In this document: positions 17,515 to 26,767 of the stretch, in pieces | Numbering within the stretch: the first letter of the stretch is position 1 | How the letters are laid out: each line of letters begins with the position of its first letter | Assembly (NCBI GenBank): GCA_903826865.1 | Contig: CAIKGD010000083.1 | Location: forward strand, 17,034-81,033 | From: an uncultured Verrucomicrobiota bacterium | Lineage (GTDB): Bacteria; Verrucomicrobiota; Kiritimatiellia; Kiritimatiellales; Tichowtungiaceae | Reading direction: 5' to 3' | Length of the DNA stretch: 64,000 nucleotides | Notes under the pieces: model-generated | Databases searched by the model: none | Told to the model about the DNA's origin: nothing | What the model saw: only the letters and a program-made list of their open reading frames with translations | Made by a program: the position numbers and the translations under genes

Positions 17515-18861
17515 ATGAAGAATCCGGGGTTGATGAAACTTGCCGGCCTTGAGCTGGCCGCATTGGCGCTGACCGCCGGTCAGGTAACGGCTGCGGAAGC
17601 GGCTTCCGCCGGCAAGCCGAACATTATTTTAATTTTTTCCGACGATGTGGGGCTTGGTGATATCGGTTGTTGCGGCGGGCCTTTTAAAACACCGAACATT
17701 GATGCGCTGGCGCAAAGCGGTACGCGCTTCGAACTCTGTTATTCGACCCCGCTGTGCGGGCCGTCGCGTTGCGAGGCGCTCACCGGCCGCTATCCGTTCC
17801 GCACCGGTCTGAACAGCAACCACAGCAAAGAGGCCATTGATCCGTCGCGCGAAGTAATGATTCCAACGGTCATGAAAAGCGCCGGCTATGTGACGGCCTG
17901 TGCCGGCAAGTGGGGCCAGATGAGTTTCGGTCCGGGCGAATGGGGATTCGATGAGCACATCATCTTCAACAAAGGCGATGAACGCTACTGGTGCACGCCG
18001 GACGCAGTTTATACAGTTAATGGCAAGCCGGTAAAATTTCCGAAAGGCACCTATTTTCCGGATGTCGTGTACGACGCCGTCACCTCATTTATGACCCGGC
18101 ATAAAGACCAGCCGTTTTTTATCTACTATCCGATGCCGCATATTCACGGGCCCATTCAGCGGACACCCGACAGCGCCCCCGGCGCAGACCAGACGCGGCT
18201 CTATGCGGATAATGTTGAATACATGGATAAGCTCGTCGGCAAACTTATTGCGGAACTCGACCGGTTGAAGCTGCGCGAAAAAACGGTCGTTATCTTCACC
18301 GGCGATAACGGTACGGCGCGCTTCGGCGTTGAAGCCGCCACGGTGAACGGCAAATCCATCAGCGGGAATAAAGGCACTCTGCTTGAAGGCGGCAGCCGCG
18401 TACCGCTTATTGTCAACCGGCCCGGCATTACGCCGGCGGGCAAAGTAAACCGCGACCTGATTGACTTCAGTGATTTCTTCCCGACTTTTGCCGAACTCGG
18501 CGGAGCCGCACTGCCCGCCGGCGTGACCATTGACGGGCACAGCTTCGCTGCGCAGATCCGCGGTGCGAAAGGAACTCCGCGCGATTGGGTGTATGTTGAA
18601 CTGAGCGGAAAATCCTATGTCCGCAATGCCGGATTCAAGCTGACCAACCACGGTGAACTTTTCGACATGAAAAACGCGCCGTTCCAGGAAATCCCTGTCC
18701 CGTCCGGCACAACAAACGCAGCGGCGATTGCTGCCCGCGCTTATCTCCAGCCGATTCTCGATCAGCATCCGGCGGCATCCGTCAGCGGCGACAAAAAAAA
18801 GCATAAAAGCCCGGCGAAAAAGGCGGCGAAAAAAGCAGCGAAGGAAGAGCCTGATCTTTAA
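17515..18861 (+). CDS. S1-family sulfatase with Lys/Ala-rich tail
   Basis: 448 residues. A signal-like N-terminus (MKLAGLELAALALTAGQVTA) is followed by an alkaline-phosphatase-fold sulfatase domain. The metal site begins with IFSDDVGLGD and continues with FTGDNG. The formylglycine Cys is C81 in CGPSRCEALTGR (CxPSR). The usual GKWHLG block reads GKWGQM, lacking the His that normally contacts the sulfate. The last 20 or so residues are Lys/Ala-rich. It hydrolyses a sulfate ester after export, probably on a polysaccharide, if active. AGGAAAGGG precedes the ATG. It is transcribed alone, divergent from mnmA. Confidence 0.88.
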   Translation: MKNPGLMKLAGLELAALALTAGQVTAAEAASAGKPNIILIFSDDVGLGDIGCCGGPFKTPNIDALAQSGTRFELCYSTPLCGPSRCEALTGRYPFRTGLNSNHSKEAIDPSREVMIPTVMKSAGYVTACAGKWGQMSFGPGEWGFDEHIIFNKGDERYWCTPDAVYTVNGKPVKFPKGTYFPDVVYDAVTSFMTRHKDQPFFIYYPMPHIHGPIQRTPDSAPGADQTRLYADNVEYMDKLVGKLIAELDRLKLREKTVVIFTGDNGTARFGVEAATVNGKSISGNKGTLLEGGSRVPLIVNRPGITPAGKVNRDLIDFSDFFPTFAELGGAALPAGVTIDGHSFAAQIRGAKGTPRDWVYVELSGKSYVRNAGFKLTNHGELFDMKNAPFQEIPVPSGTTNAAAIAARAYLQPILDQHPAASVSGDKKKHKSPAKKAAKKAAKEEPDL

Positions 18862-18882
18862 CCGACCCGTCTGCTGAAAAAC

Positions 18883-19125
18883 TTATCTCTGCTCGGGATT
18901 TTTCGCGCCGGGATGGAAGAGATATTCGAGCCCGTTGGCTTTAATGGTGTAAACGGTTTCGAGCATCTGCCCCAGTTCGCCTTTCGGGAATCCCTTCTGC
19001 TTAAACCAGACGATATACGGCTCGGGCAGATCAACCAGCCGCCGTCCGGCATATTTACCGAACGGCATGACAGCCTTCGCCAGTTTGATAAACGCCTCGC
19101 GGTCGGGTTGAAGCTCCTGACTCAT
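18883..19125 (-). CDS. DUF3820 family protein
   Basis: 80 residues. The family core is seen: MPFGKYAGRRLVDLPEPYIV followed by WFKQKGFPKGELGQML. Proteins of this family are small and cytosolic; no biochemical role is certain. It lies downstream of the NYN/LOTUS gene in the same direction after 97 bp and is convergent with the sulfatase gene. Confidence 0.8.
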   Translation of the reverse strand: MSQELQPDREAFIKLAKAVMPFGKYAGRRLVDLPEPYIVWFKQKGFPKGELGQMLETVYTIKANGLEYLFHPGAKNPEQR

Positions 19126-19222
19126 GCGCCGAATTCTCTTTCATCGCACAACGGGCGGCAATTTAAAAAACAAGTTCACTCGACCGCCTTAACCCTTTAA
19201 GCCTGATTCGCATTTTCTAAAA

Positions 19223-20014
19223 TTAACCAGCAATCCGGTTGCCCGCTTTTTGCTGTTTTTTCCGGTCTTTCACATAGACGGCTTGTGTCGCACCACTGCC
19301 GCGTCGTTCGATTTCAAAAAGGCCGGTGGCTTGGAACAGCAGCGTGAACGTCCGACAGCCATAGCTGCGCGGGTCGAAGTCCGGATACTGGCGCTTGATC
19401 AGACTGCCGCAGGATCCAAGCATGGCCCAACCATCGTCAGCGGCATATTCAGCGACGGCATTGCGAAGGATGTTAACCATCCTGGTATCCTGACAGAGCT
19501 GTGTCTCGTTTTTTTTGGCCGCCGCCGTTTTTATGCCCGCCTTGCTGCCAGCCCTCCCCTCGTCAGGCAGCTGAAGCACTTCTGTACGGATAAAATCATC
19601 GCATGCATTGCGAAAGGCGGCAGGAGTCTTTTCCTCGCCAACGCCGAAGACAAAAATCTGAGCCTCCTTCAGCCGTGATGCCAGTTTAGTAAAATCGCTG
19701 TCGCTCGTAACAAGCGCGAAAGCGTCAAACTGCTTGGAATAAAGCAGATCCATAGCGTCGATAATCATCGCCGCGTCCGATGAATTTTTCCCCTGTGTAT
19801 AGGAAAACTGCTGCACCGGATTGATCGCCAGCTCGTTCAGCGGTTGTTTCCAGTTTTTCAGATGAGTACTGCTCCAGTCGCCATAGGCTTTTTTCACAAC
19901 AATATGCCCATGCTTTGAAATTTCGTTCAGCACGGCGGCCAATACGCTGCATTGCGCATTTTCCGCATCGATCAGTACGGCGATTTTCTTGGAGGTTTCT
20001 ATATCTTTCATCAT
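19223..20014 (-). CDS. NYN-domain (LabA/DUF88) protein with C-terminal OST-HTH/LOTUS-like domain
   Basis: 263 residues from ATG 20014, with AAAAGG just upstream; a longer open frame reaching 20560 is only antisense-phase extension into the next gene. The N-terminal NYN nuclease-like domain shows IAVLIDAENAQ, ALVTSDSDFTKLASRLKEA and FVFGVGEEKTPAAF, supplying the acidic residues of the PIN-like fold. The C-terminal part (AVAEYAADDGWAMLGSCGSL, then FDPRSYGCRTFTLLFQ) fits an OST-HTH/LOTUS domain. Such proteins probably act on RNA. It follows the PEP-binding protein gene by 46 bp, implying co-transcription. Confidence 0.88.
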   Translation of the reverse strand: MMKDIETSKKIAVLIDAENAQCSVLAAVLNEISKHGHIVVKKAYGDWSSTHLKNWKQPLNELAINPVQQFSYTQGKNSSDAAMIIDAMDLLYSKQFDAFALVTSDSDFTKLASRLKEAQIFVFGVGEEKTPAAFRNACDDFIRTEVLQLPDEGRAGSKAGIKTAAAKKNETQLCQDTRMVNILRNAVAEYAADDGWAMLGSCGSLIKRQYPDFDPRSYGCRTFTLLFQATGLFEIERRGSGATQAVYVKDRKKQQKAGNRIAG

Positions 20015-20060
20015 TTGCCTTTTAGTTTGGTGCTTCCATCTGTTCTGACCTGTTTTCCCT

Positions 20061-22664
20061 TCACCGTGCCTTGAGGTAGCAGACGACTTTCTGTTCAACC
20101 GCGTTGGCCCACAGGTTGACACCGCTGCCGCCGGGCAGGTCGTGCGTTTCAATGACATGCACGGTGTCCGCCCATTTTTCCGCCGCCGGAACCAGATCAA
20201 GCAGCCGGTTGCGGCTCTGCTTGAAAAATTCTTCATTGAGGAAGTTGTTTCCCTGCTTCGGAAACAGCGCCAGATAGAGCATGTTGTTTTCAACCAGCTC
20301 GTTGAGAAAGTGCGTGCCGAGCGATACGTCGGGTACCAGATGTTCGTGCATGGCGACGATTTCGCACAGAACGTTGACGCGGTTGATATCGCTGAAGCTG
20401 ACGGGAATTCCGAGTTCCGGACTGCTGGTGCCCCACCGTCCGGGGCCGAGCAGCATCGTAGTGCTGTCTGCCGGCGCGGTGCGGTTGATCTCGCCGAGCA
20501 GCCGCGCGACGGCGTAGCGCTCCTGCTGCGGAAGCTTCCCGTAAAGCGCGGGCACCACATAGATCAGGCGGTCCACCGGAATCAGACGGCTCTGCCCGAC
20601 GACCGCGCCGCGCGCTTCGATGATGCGGTTCTGTTCCGGCACTTTGATCTCAGGCAGTTTAACCGCGCCGATGCCCTGCACCTGAAGCGGACGGCACTGC
20701 ACCAGATTGATGCGGTAGTGTTTGCCGTCCACGAAGTTCATGGTGAATTCAATGTCCACCGGATAATCGTAGGCTTCATGCAGAATGCGGAGAATATCGC
20801 GCATGTCCTGAACAAAGGGCGTCTCTTTGAGCAGTTTGTCGAACGTGAGCATCCGGCGTTCGACCTTCCGGTCGTCGGGCAGACTGACCGTATCAGCGGC
20901 GGCAAACATATCCAGCGGCATATCCTCCGGCGGCGTGCGGATAAGATCGCTGAAAAGCTCGGAAACCGGCTGGTTGGATTCGAGGTCGAGGCAGTCCACG
21001 CGGCGCTGTGTATATTGCAGTGTCGCTTCAAAGTTGCCTTCCGGACGTTTGTCCGGCGCATTCAGCGCGACGATACGGGTGTGGTCGTCGTCCGAGCGGT
21101 CCACGGCGCGCGTGCCGAGTCCGAAGACCAGCCGCATGACGCCCGCCTTCGGATCAATTTCCGGGCTCCACGCATACGGGTTGAACGAAAACGCGACGCC
21201 CGCCGCCTGCGGATAAAAGTAGTGCCCGTACGAAGCGCCGGAAACCCGCATGACCAGCAGCGCCATCTGCTCGTCCTTGTCGAGCGCGCCGCGATGGGCA
21301 CGGTAGTTCAGCGCCCGCTCGCTCATGGAGCTGGCGTAAATTGTTTTCACGGCGGCGAGCAGATCCTGACGGCGGCGCTCGCGCGGCCCCTGATTGGCGC
21401 AGAAGACGCTGTCGTATTTTCCGGCGTAGGAGTTGCCGTAGTTGTCTTCGAGCAGCGACGACGAGCGCACGATAAACGGCGACGGGCCGAAGTAGTCGAG
21501 CATTTCGTCAAACTGCTTGAGAATATAATCGGGGAAATCGCCGCGGATGATCATGTGGCGGGCCTCTTCGGCCCCTTCGAGAAAGCGCTCGGGATCGCGC
21601 TGGTTGTGGCGCACCTTCCAGATGCCGTTGCGCACCAGGAAGGTGTAGAACACGTCAGAGCCGATGAAAAACGAATCGTGCTCTTCGAGCAGTTCCACAA
21701 AGTGCGGATTGGCGCGCTTGAGAATGGCGCGGGCCAGCAGCATCCCGACGGTCTTCCCGCCGATCAGCCCCGTGCCGATCATGCGCTTGCGCACATCGAG
21801 AATATCTTCAAGCGTCAGATTGCGTGAAATCAGCCGCTGCATGCCTTCGTCGCGCGAAATGATCATCCGTGAAAGCTGCTCGTAGAGATTTTTCCCGCGC
21901 TCGGGAATATCGGGACGATAGGCACCGGCCTTGATCATTTCGCGGGCACGGACAAATGCCGTCTCCCAGAAATCGGCGCTGCTGTCCGCGCTGAGTCCGG
22001 ACCAGCGGGCCGAGGTGAGAATTTCAGAAATAATATTACTGGAGCTAACGGCGTGAAAGGTGTCGTCCTCTTTGCGCCAGGCATGGAGCATATTGATCGT
22101 CGGCGAGTGCCGGTGCTGCACCTTCATCGGGCGCAGGTACAGATTGCCCTTGTGGGAATAGACATCCAGAAAAAGCTGCGTCGTGCGGCTGATGGGGCCG
22201 ATAGCGTGCTGCGTGTGGTAATTGCGGAACAGCGCGAAGTAGGTGACGGTTTCAAGGTCGAAGAGATAGGGACAGGTCAGCATGAAGAAATTGCCGAGCA
22301 TCTGGTCGGAATACCAGTCCACGGCCAAACAAGACAGACAGTCGAAAACGTAGAACGCCCCCTTTCCGGCGCGGCGGATGACTTCGTGGATGCGGGCGAT
22401 AAACCCTTCAAAGCCGATCTGCGGATCGAGCTCATGCACTTCGGTCGCCATCCCCGGCGGCAGCAGCGGCGCGTGCCGCGCAAAACGGAAATAGATCAGC
22501 ACGCGGCCGTTATCATGCGCCGCCCGGGCGTACGGCGTCACAAAAGCCTGATACTCGGAGATATCGTCCACCTGCCAGACAATGTTATCGCCGGCCAGCA
22601 CGCCGCGAATGGTGTGGTCGAGATCCGCAATGCCGGTGCTTAGCGTCGTGCTGAAAGGTTTCAT
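20061..22664 (-). CDS. RecA/KaiC-like domain fused to a PEP/pyruvate-binding (PPDK N-terminal) domain
   Basis: 867 residues. The first 200 resemble a RecA/KaiC ATPase (STGIADLDHTIRGVLAGDNI) but without a Walker A motif. A central region (residues about 270-330) leads to a PPDK-type ATP-grasp domain with PFIVRSSSLLEDNYGNSYAG. The phosphohistidine domain and PEP barrel of real PEP synthase are absent, so it is not a complete PEP synthase. GPGRWGTSSPELGIPVSFSD lies near the C-terminus. It could be an ATP-dependent phosphotransferase or regulator. AGGAG precedes the ATG. Its first 62 codons are duplicated at 30702-30893. It is followed by the NYN gene. Confidence 0.8.
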   Translation of the reverse strand: MKPFSTTLSTGIADLDHTIRGVLAGDNIVWQVDDISEYQAFVTPYARAAHDNGRVLIYFRFARHAPLLPPGMATEVHELDPQIGFEGFIARIHEVIRRAGKGAFYVFDCLSCLAVDWYSDQMLGNFFMLTCPYLFDLETVTYFALFRNYHTQHAIGPISRTTQLFLDVYSHKGNLYLRPMKVQHRHSPTINMLHAWRKEDDTFHAVSSSNIISEILTSARWSGLSADSSADFWETAFVRAREMIKAGAYRPDIPERGKNLYEQLSRMIISRDEGMQRLISRNLTLEDILDVRKRMIGTGLIGGKTVGMLLARAILKRANPHFVELLEEHDSFFIGSDVFYTFLVRNGIWKVRHNQRDPERFLEGAEEARHMIIRGDFPDYILKQFDEMLDYFGPSPFIVRSSSLLEDNYGNSYAGKYDSVFCANQGPRERRRQDLLAAVKTIYASSMSERALNYRAHRGALDKDEQMALLVMRVSGASYGHYFYPQAAGVAFSFNPYAWSPEIDPKAGVMRLVFGLGTRAVDRSDDDHTRIVALNAPDKRPEGNFEATLQYTQRRVDCLDLESNQPVSELFSDLIRTPPEDMPLDMFAAADTVSLPDDRKVERRMLTFDKLLKETPFVQDMRDILRILHEAYDYPVDIEFTMNFVDGKHYRINLVQCRPLQVQGIGAVKLPEIKVPEQNRIIEARGAVVGQSRLIPVDRLIYVVPALYGKLPQQERYAVARLLGEINRTAPADSTTMLLGPGRWGTSSPELGIPVSFSDINRVNVLCEIVAMHEHLVPDVSLGTHFLNELVENNMLYLALFPKQGNNFLNEEFFKQSRNRLLDLVPAAEKWADTVHVIETHDLPGGSGVNLWANAVEQKVVCYLKAR

Positions 22665-22700
22665 GAAAGTCTCCTGCTGACGCGTTCCGTTCTCTCATTT

Positions 22701-22717
22701 TTTCCAGAGTTTGGAAA
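22701..22717. repeat. TTTCCA-N5-TGGAAA palindrome
   Basis: TTTCCA-GAGTT-TGGAAA lies 37 bp before the PEP-binding gene start and 70 bp after the kdpE stop. The same pattern occurs upstream of dnaE and after the 46951 gene. It may be an operator for the gene at 22664 or a boundary hairpin after kdpE. Confidence 0.5.
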
Positions 22718-22787
22718 CGGTTTTGTCTCCCTTTCGGGTCGCTGCCAGTTTGGTGGAGCCTCGCTCCAAGCTTCCGGTTGAAAATAT

Positions 22788-23468
22788 TCAGCACGTCAGC
22801 CGATACCCGATACCGGGCTCGTTGCGCAGCAGACGCGGCTGGTCGGCCTGCTCTCCCAGTTTTTTGCGGAGATGGTTCATATAGACCCGCAGGTACTGTG
22901 CCTGTTCTTCCGCTTGCGGACCCCAGACTTCGCGCAGGAGCTGGCGGTGCGTGACTACTTTGCCAGCGTTTTGCGCAAGAACCCGCAGGAGCGCGTATTC
23001 CGTCGCCGTGAGAGGAATCTCCTGTCCGGAGCGCTTCACGATTCGTGACGCAAAATCGATTTGCAGCGAAGCACATTCGAAAACGGGTTCCGCCATTTCC
23101 GCCGCCGTGTGCCGCTGGATGGCACGAAGCCGCGCCGTCAGCTCCGCGCTGTGAAAGGGTTTGGTGAGGTAGTCATCTGCACCGGCATCCAGTGCGGAAA
23201 CTTTATCTTCGACGCCCTGCCGGACTGAAAGGATGAGTACGGGAACTTTGCTCCATTCGCGCAGACGCCGCAGCACGTCGATGCCATCCATATCCGGTAA
23301 GCCGAGGTCGAGCAACACCACATCCGGTTTCCGGTGCGCGAGTTCGATCAAGCCGGTTTGACCGGTCTCCGTTTCATAGACGCGATACTGTTCAGCTTCG
23401 AGCGTCACCTTCAGCAGGCGGCGAATCTGAACCTCGTCGTCAATTATCAGTGCGGTTTTCAGACTCAT
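22788..23468 (-). CDS. kdpE: KdpE response regulator
   Basis: 226 residues. An N-terminal receiver domain has the acidic pair in LIIDDE and the phospho-acceptor D54 (VLLDLGLPD), with TKPFH carrying the conserved Lys. The C-terminal winged helix is of OmpR/PhoB type (PLTATEYALLRVLAQNAGKV, then YLRVYMNHLRKKL). It activates kdpABC transcription when potassium is scarce. The ATG overlaps the kdpD stop by 4 bp. It is the last gene of the kdp block. Confidence 0.95.
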   Translation of the reverse strand: MSLKTALIIDDEVQIRRLLKVTLEAEQYRVYETETGQTGLIELAHRKPDVVLLDLGLPDMDGIDVLRRLREWSKVPVLILSVRQGVEDKVSALDAGADDYLTKPFHSAELTARLRAIQRHTAAEMAEPVFECASLQIDFASRIVKRSGQEIPLTATEYALLRVLAQNAGKVVTHRQLLREVWGPQAEEQAQYLRVYMNHLRKKLGEQADQPRLLRNEPGIGYRLTC

Positions 23469-26143
23469 GAGACGACCTCCGCTGCAAATTCGACCGGCAC
23501 GCGCAACGTGAACACCGCGCCGCCGCCGGAATCATTGACGACCTCAGCCTGCCCGCCCATGGATTGAACAAATCCTCTGACAATGGAAAGTCCCAGGCCC
23601 GTGCCGCCCGGTCTGGCGTTGGACCCGCGATAGAATTTATCAAAAGCATGACTCAGCATCTCTGCCGAAAAACCGGGACCCTGATCTGACACGCGCACAA
23701 CCAGCTGGTTTTCGTCGCGCCGGGCGGTAACATTGATTTCAGTTCCAGACGGACTGTATTGAGCGGCGTTGGAAAGAAGGTTGGATAACGTGTGCTGCAT
23801 CAAAGCGAAATCCAGCTTGAAGCTCGGAAGTTCCGGTTTGATGACAATCTTGATCCGGTGATCCCGAATCACATCTGCAACCTGTTCCTGAGCGGCATCC
23901 ATCAATTCATCCATGTCGCACCAGACGGCTTCAAGACGCAGGCGGCCTGTTTCCAGCCGGGTCATATCCAGCAGGTTGTCCACGACCCGGCGCAACCGGC
24001 GGACGGCGGTTTCGATTTCATCGAGGAATGTTATTCCGCCTTTCAGCGGCGAGCCGGCAAGCAGAATATTGAGCTCACCCGCCGCCGTGGTCATCACAGC
24101 CAGCGGTGTCTTCAGCTCGTGTGACACACAGTCAAACAGTGCTTTGTAGAGGCGTTCTGATTCCACCGCGATCCGTGAATCGTTGGCCGCCTCCATCCAC
24201 CGGTAGCGTTCAATGATGACCGCGATATGATCCGTCAATGTTTCGATCAACTCCTGTTCATCAACCGCCAGCGTTCTGGGATGCGCGAACCGGACGGCCA
24301 GCACGCCCCATTTGCCCTGCGCGGTTTTCAGCGGCAGGTGCAATCCTTCCGATTCCGGCAGCGTATCGGTGAAACGTCCGGCGGTTTTGCCATTGAGAAA
24401 AGACCAGGCCGAAACCGCCATTTCCTTTTTGCTTATATCCCAGGTTCCTGCCGAATGAGGTTGAGCATTAAGTCCGCCGCCCGTGCTTGCCAGTAGAACG
24501 GCGGAGCGGGCCTCAAGTAACGTGTCCACTTCGCGGATCACACTGCGCAAACCTTGATCGAGCGATCCGCTCTCCACCGCACTTTGCGCGACGCGGTAAA
24601 GTGCTTGCGCGCGCTGTTCCCGGCGGCGTTCAGAGAACTCGCGCAGCCGCAGACGGGCCGTCATTTCTCCGATCACCAGTGCGACCACAAAATACATAAT
24701 AAACATCAGCGCGTCCGGAAAACTGGAAATCCGGAAGGTGAAGACCGGCGGAATGAAAAGAAAATTCCATGTCAACGCACCGAGCGCGGCCGTCAGGAAA
24801 ATGGCGCGTCTGGAAAATCGCGTGGCCAGTAAAACCACCGCCAGCAGGTACAGCAACGCAATCGTCCAATATCCTATGAACGTTTCCAGAATCAGGGAAA
24901 GTCCCGTGATGCCCGCCACCGCAACCAAACCCATCAGCGATTCAACCTTCCAGCTCCCGGCGAGAAAATCCAGCTTCGGAACAGCTGCGGAGCGCTTGCC
25001 TGATTTTTCGGCGCGAACGACACAGATATCTATATCGCCGCTCTGTTGAATCAATTTGTCAACCAGCGTCCGCCTGCCGAGGAACCGCGGCCAGAAAGCC
25101 GCCATCGGTTTTCCGGCGATGATCTGTGTGACATTGTGTTCGCGGGCGATCCGCAAAAGTCCGTTCGCGGAATCATCACTCAGTCCGGTGACGGTTTCCG
25201 CGCCCAGTTCGCGGGCAAGCGACAAATTCCGGGTCAATTGTTTCTTTTGTTCCTCGGACAGCGGTCGCGGTGTTTCGACATAGGCGGCCATCCAGCGGGC
25301 ATCCATAGCGGCGGCTATTCGCCGCGTCCAGCGAACGAGCGGTTCCGAATACGGACTGGGACCAACCGCCACCAGCAACCGTTCGCCGGACTTCCACGGC
25401 CCTTCCACCCGATTCGCAGTCATGGCCTCGCGCACATCCCGGCCCACCTGATCGGCGGTCACACGCAAAGCAATTTCCCGAAGCGCCGTCAGGTTTTCTT
25501 CACGGAAAAAATGATCGGCCGCCGTGGCGGCACGCTCACCCAGATAGACTTTGCCATCGGCCAGCCGCTCCCGTAAATCCTGCGGCGTGATGTCCACCAG
25601 TTGCAGATCGTCAGCGCGATCCAGAACGGTATCCGGTACGGTTTCTCTAACGGGCGCCCGGACGATCTGCCCGACCACATCCACGCGGCTTTCGATGTGC
25701 TGAACATTGAGTGTGGTGTAAACATCGATGCCTGCATCGAGCAGCTCTAATACATCCTGATAGCGTTTGGGATGACGGCTGCCGGGAACATTGGTATGAG
25801 CCAGTTCGTCCACCAGCGCTAAAGCGGGTTTCCGCTCCAGAACGGCATCGATATCCATCTCGTCCAGCAAAACGTCGCGGTGGCGAATGCGCCGCCGCGG
25901 GATAATTTCCAGACCTTCCAGCAAAGCGTCTGTTTCCTTGCGACCGTGTGTCTGGGCATAAGCAATGGCAACATCGCATCCGTCGGCTTTGCGCGCCTGA
26001 GCCTCCTTCAGCATGGCGTAGGTCTTGCCGACACCCGCGCACATTCCCAGAAATATTTTAAGCCGTCCGCGCTGCGCAGTCCGGGCTTCCCGCTGGATTT
26101 TCGCGAGCAGCGCATCCGGGTTAGGTCGTTGCTGATCGGTCAT
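23465..26143 (-). CDS. kdpD: KdpD osmosensitive K+ sensor histidine kinase
   Basis: 892 residues, the usual length. The N-terminal KdpD domain carries a Walker A-like GMCAGVGKT (residues 33-41) and DELAHTNVPGSRH. A universal-stress-like domain follows, then four membrane helices near residues 400-500, a GAF-like region and the kinase core: phospho-acceptor His near residue 675 in SHELKTPLAVM, ATP-binding NLLSNAAQYSP, DQGPGFS and GTGLGLSI. It sits in the inner membrane and phosphorylates KdpE. Located 41 bp after kdpC and overlapping kdpE. Confidence 0.96.
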   Translation of the reverse strand: MTDQQRPNPDALLAKIQREARTAQRGRLKIFLGMCAGVGKTYAMLKEAQARKADGCDVAIAYAQTHGRKETDALLEGLEIIPRRRIRHRDVLLDEMDIDAVLERKPALALVDELAHTNVPGSRHPKRYQDVLELLDAGIDVYTTLNVQHIESRVDVVGQIVRAPVRETVPDTVLDRADDLQLVDITPQDLRERLADGKVYLGERAATAADHFFREENLTALREIALRVTADQVGRDVREAMTANRVEGPWKSGERLLVAVGPSPYSEPLVRWTRRIAAAMDARWMAAYVETPRPLSEEQKKQLTRNLSLARELGAETVTGLSDDSANGLLRIAREHNVTQIIAGKPMAAFWPRFLGRRTLVDKLIQQSGDIDICVVRAEKSGKRSAAVPKLDFLAGSWKVESLMGLVAVAGITGLSLILETFIGYWTIALLYLLAVVLLATRFSRRAIFLTAALGALTWNFLFIPPVFTFRISSFPDALMFIMYFVVALVIGEMTARLRLREFSERRREQRAQALYRVAQSAVESGSLDQGLRSVIREVDTLLEARSAVLLASTGGGLNAQPHSAGTWDISKKEMAVSAWSFLNGKTAGRFTDTLPESEGLHLPLKTAQGKWGVLAVRFAHPRTLAVDEQELIETLTDHIAVIIERYRWMEAANDSRIAVESERLYKALFDCVSHELKTPLAVMTTAAGELNILLAGSPLKGGITFLDEIETAVRRLRRVVDNLLDMTRLETGRLRLEAVWCDMDELMDAAQEQVADVIRDHRIKIVIKPELPSFKLDFALMQHTLSNLLSNAAQYSPSGTEINVTARRDENQLVVRVSDQGPGFSAEMLSHAFDKFYRGSNARPGGTGLGLSIVRGFVQSMGGQAEVVNDSGGGAVFTLRVPVEFAAEVVS

Positions 26144-26184
26144 TTTTTCAGCCTATCATAACAGTATTATTTCGCCACATTCTT

Positions 26185-26751
26185 CTATTTCTGCTGATCG
26201 AGCGCCAGATTCAGCAACAGGACGTTCACCCGCGGCTCACCGAGAAAACCGAGCTGCGGCGGTTTGATAAGTTTTTCTACCAGCTCCCGCACCGCATCGT
26301 CACGGACGCCGCGTGCGGCGGCGACACGGGAAATTTGCAGCCGTGCCGCTTCGGGACTGATGTGCGGATCAAGACCGCTTCCCGAGGTAAAGACCATGTC
26401 GGACGGTACCGGCACGCCGGCGGCCAGATGGTGCGCCGTCCGAAACGCCGTAGCGTTGGCAGTGACATTGGATTGCAGCGCGGCGCTGGCCGGGCCGAGG
26501 TTGCTGGCACCCGACGGCGCAGTCGCATAACCGCACGCAGAAGGCCGCGGCCAGAAATATTTAGCGCCTGTAAACGGCTGAACGAGCAGCTCCGAGCCGA
26601 TAATTTTACCGTTGCGCTCAATCAGGCTGCCGTTGGCTTTGTCATGGAAGGCGAGTTGCGCCACGCCCGTGACGGCGAGAGGATAGAGCAGCCCGGTCAG
26701 TACGGTGAATACAAGTGTCAGCCGCATTGATTGGAATATCAGTTTGAACAT
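26185..26751 (-). CDS. kdpC: Potassium-transporting ATPase KdpC subunit
   Basis: 188 residues. One N-terminal membrane helix (LTLVFTVLTGLLYPLAVTGV) is followed by the KdpC soluble domain with GSELLVQPF, ATAPSGASNLGP and DPHISPEAARLQ. It binds and stabilises the KdpFABC complex at the membrane. The gene follows kdpB after 16 bp and precedes kdpD. Confidence 0.95.
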   Translation of the reverse strand: MFKLIFQSMRLTLVFTVLTGLLYPLAVTGVAQLAFHDKANGSLIERNGKIIGSELLVQPFTGAKYFWPRPSACGYATAPSGASNLGPASAALQSNVTANATAFRTAHHLAAGVPVPSDMVFTSGSGLDPHISPEAARLQISRVAAARGVRDDAVRELVEKLIKPPQLGFLGEPRVNVLLLNLALDQQK

Positions 26752-26767
26752 TGTGCGATCCTTTCTT

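Noticed and set aside
19223..20560. Long 445-codon version of the NYN protein
   Set aside because: The extra N-terminal part lies in another frame of the upstream gene and is rich in Arg, Ser and Thr as expected for a shadow. The ATG at 20014 has a ribosome site and starts the NYN domain.
20142..21827. Long plus-strand open frame (561 codons) opposite the RecA/PEP-binding gene
   Set aside because: It is an antisense shadow made by high-GC codon use; it has no family features, while the minus strand shows clear domains. The same holds for long frames at 5493-6770, 10424-11581, 36241-37605, 51774-53144 and 54307-55854.
20061..22664. Calling the 867-residue protein PEP synthase (PpsA)
   Set aside because: It lacks the phosphohistidine and PEP-binding barrel domains and has an unrelated N-terminal RecA-like domain.
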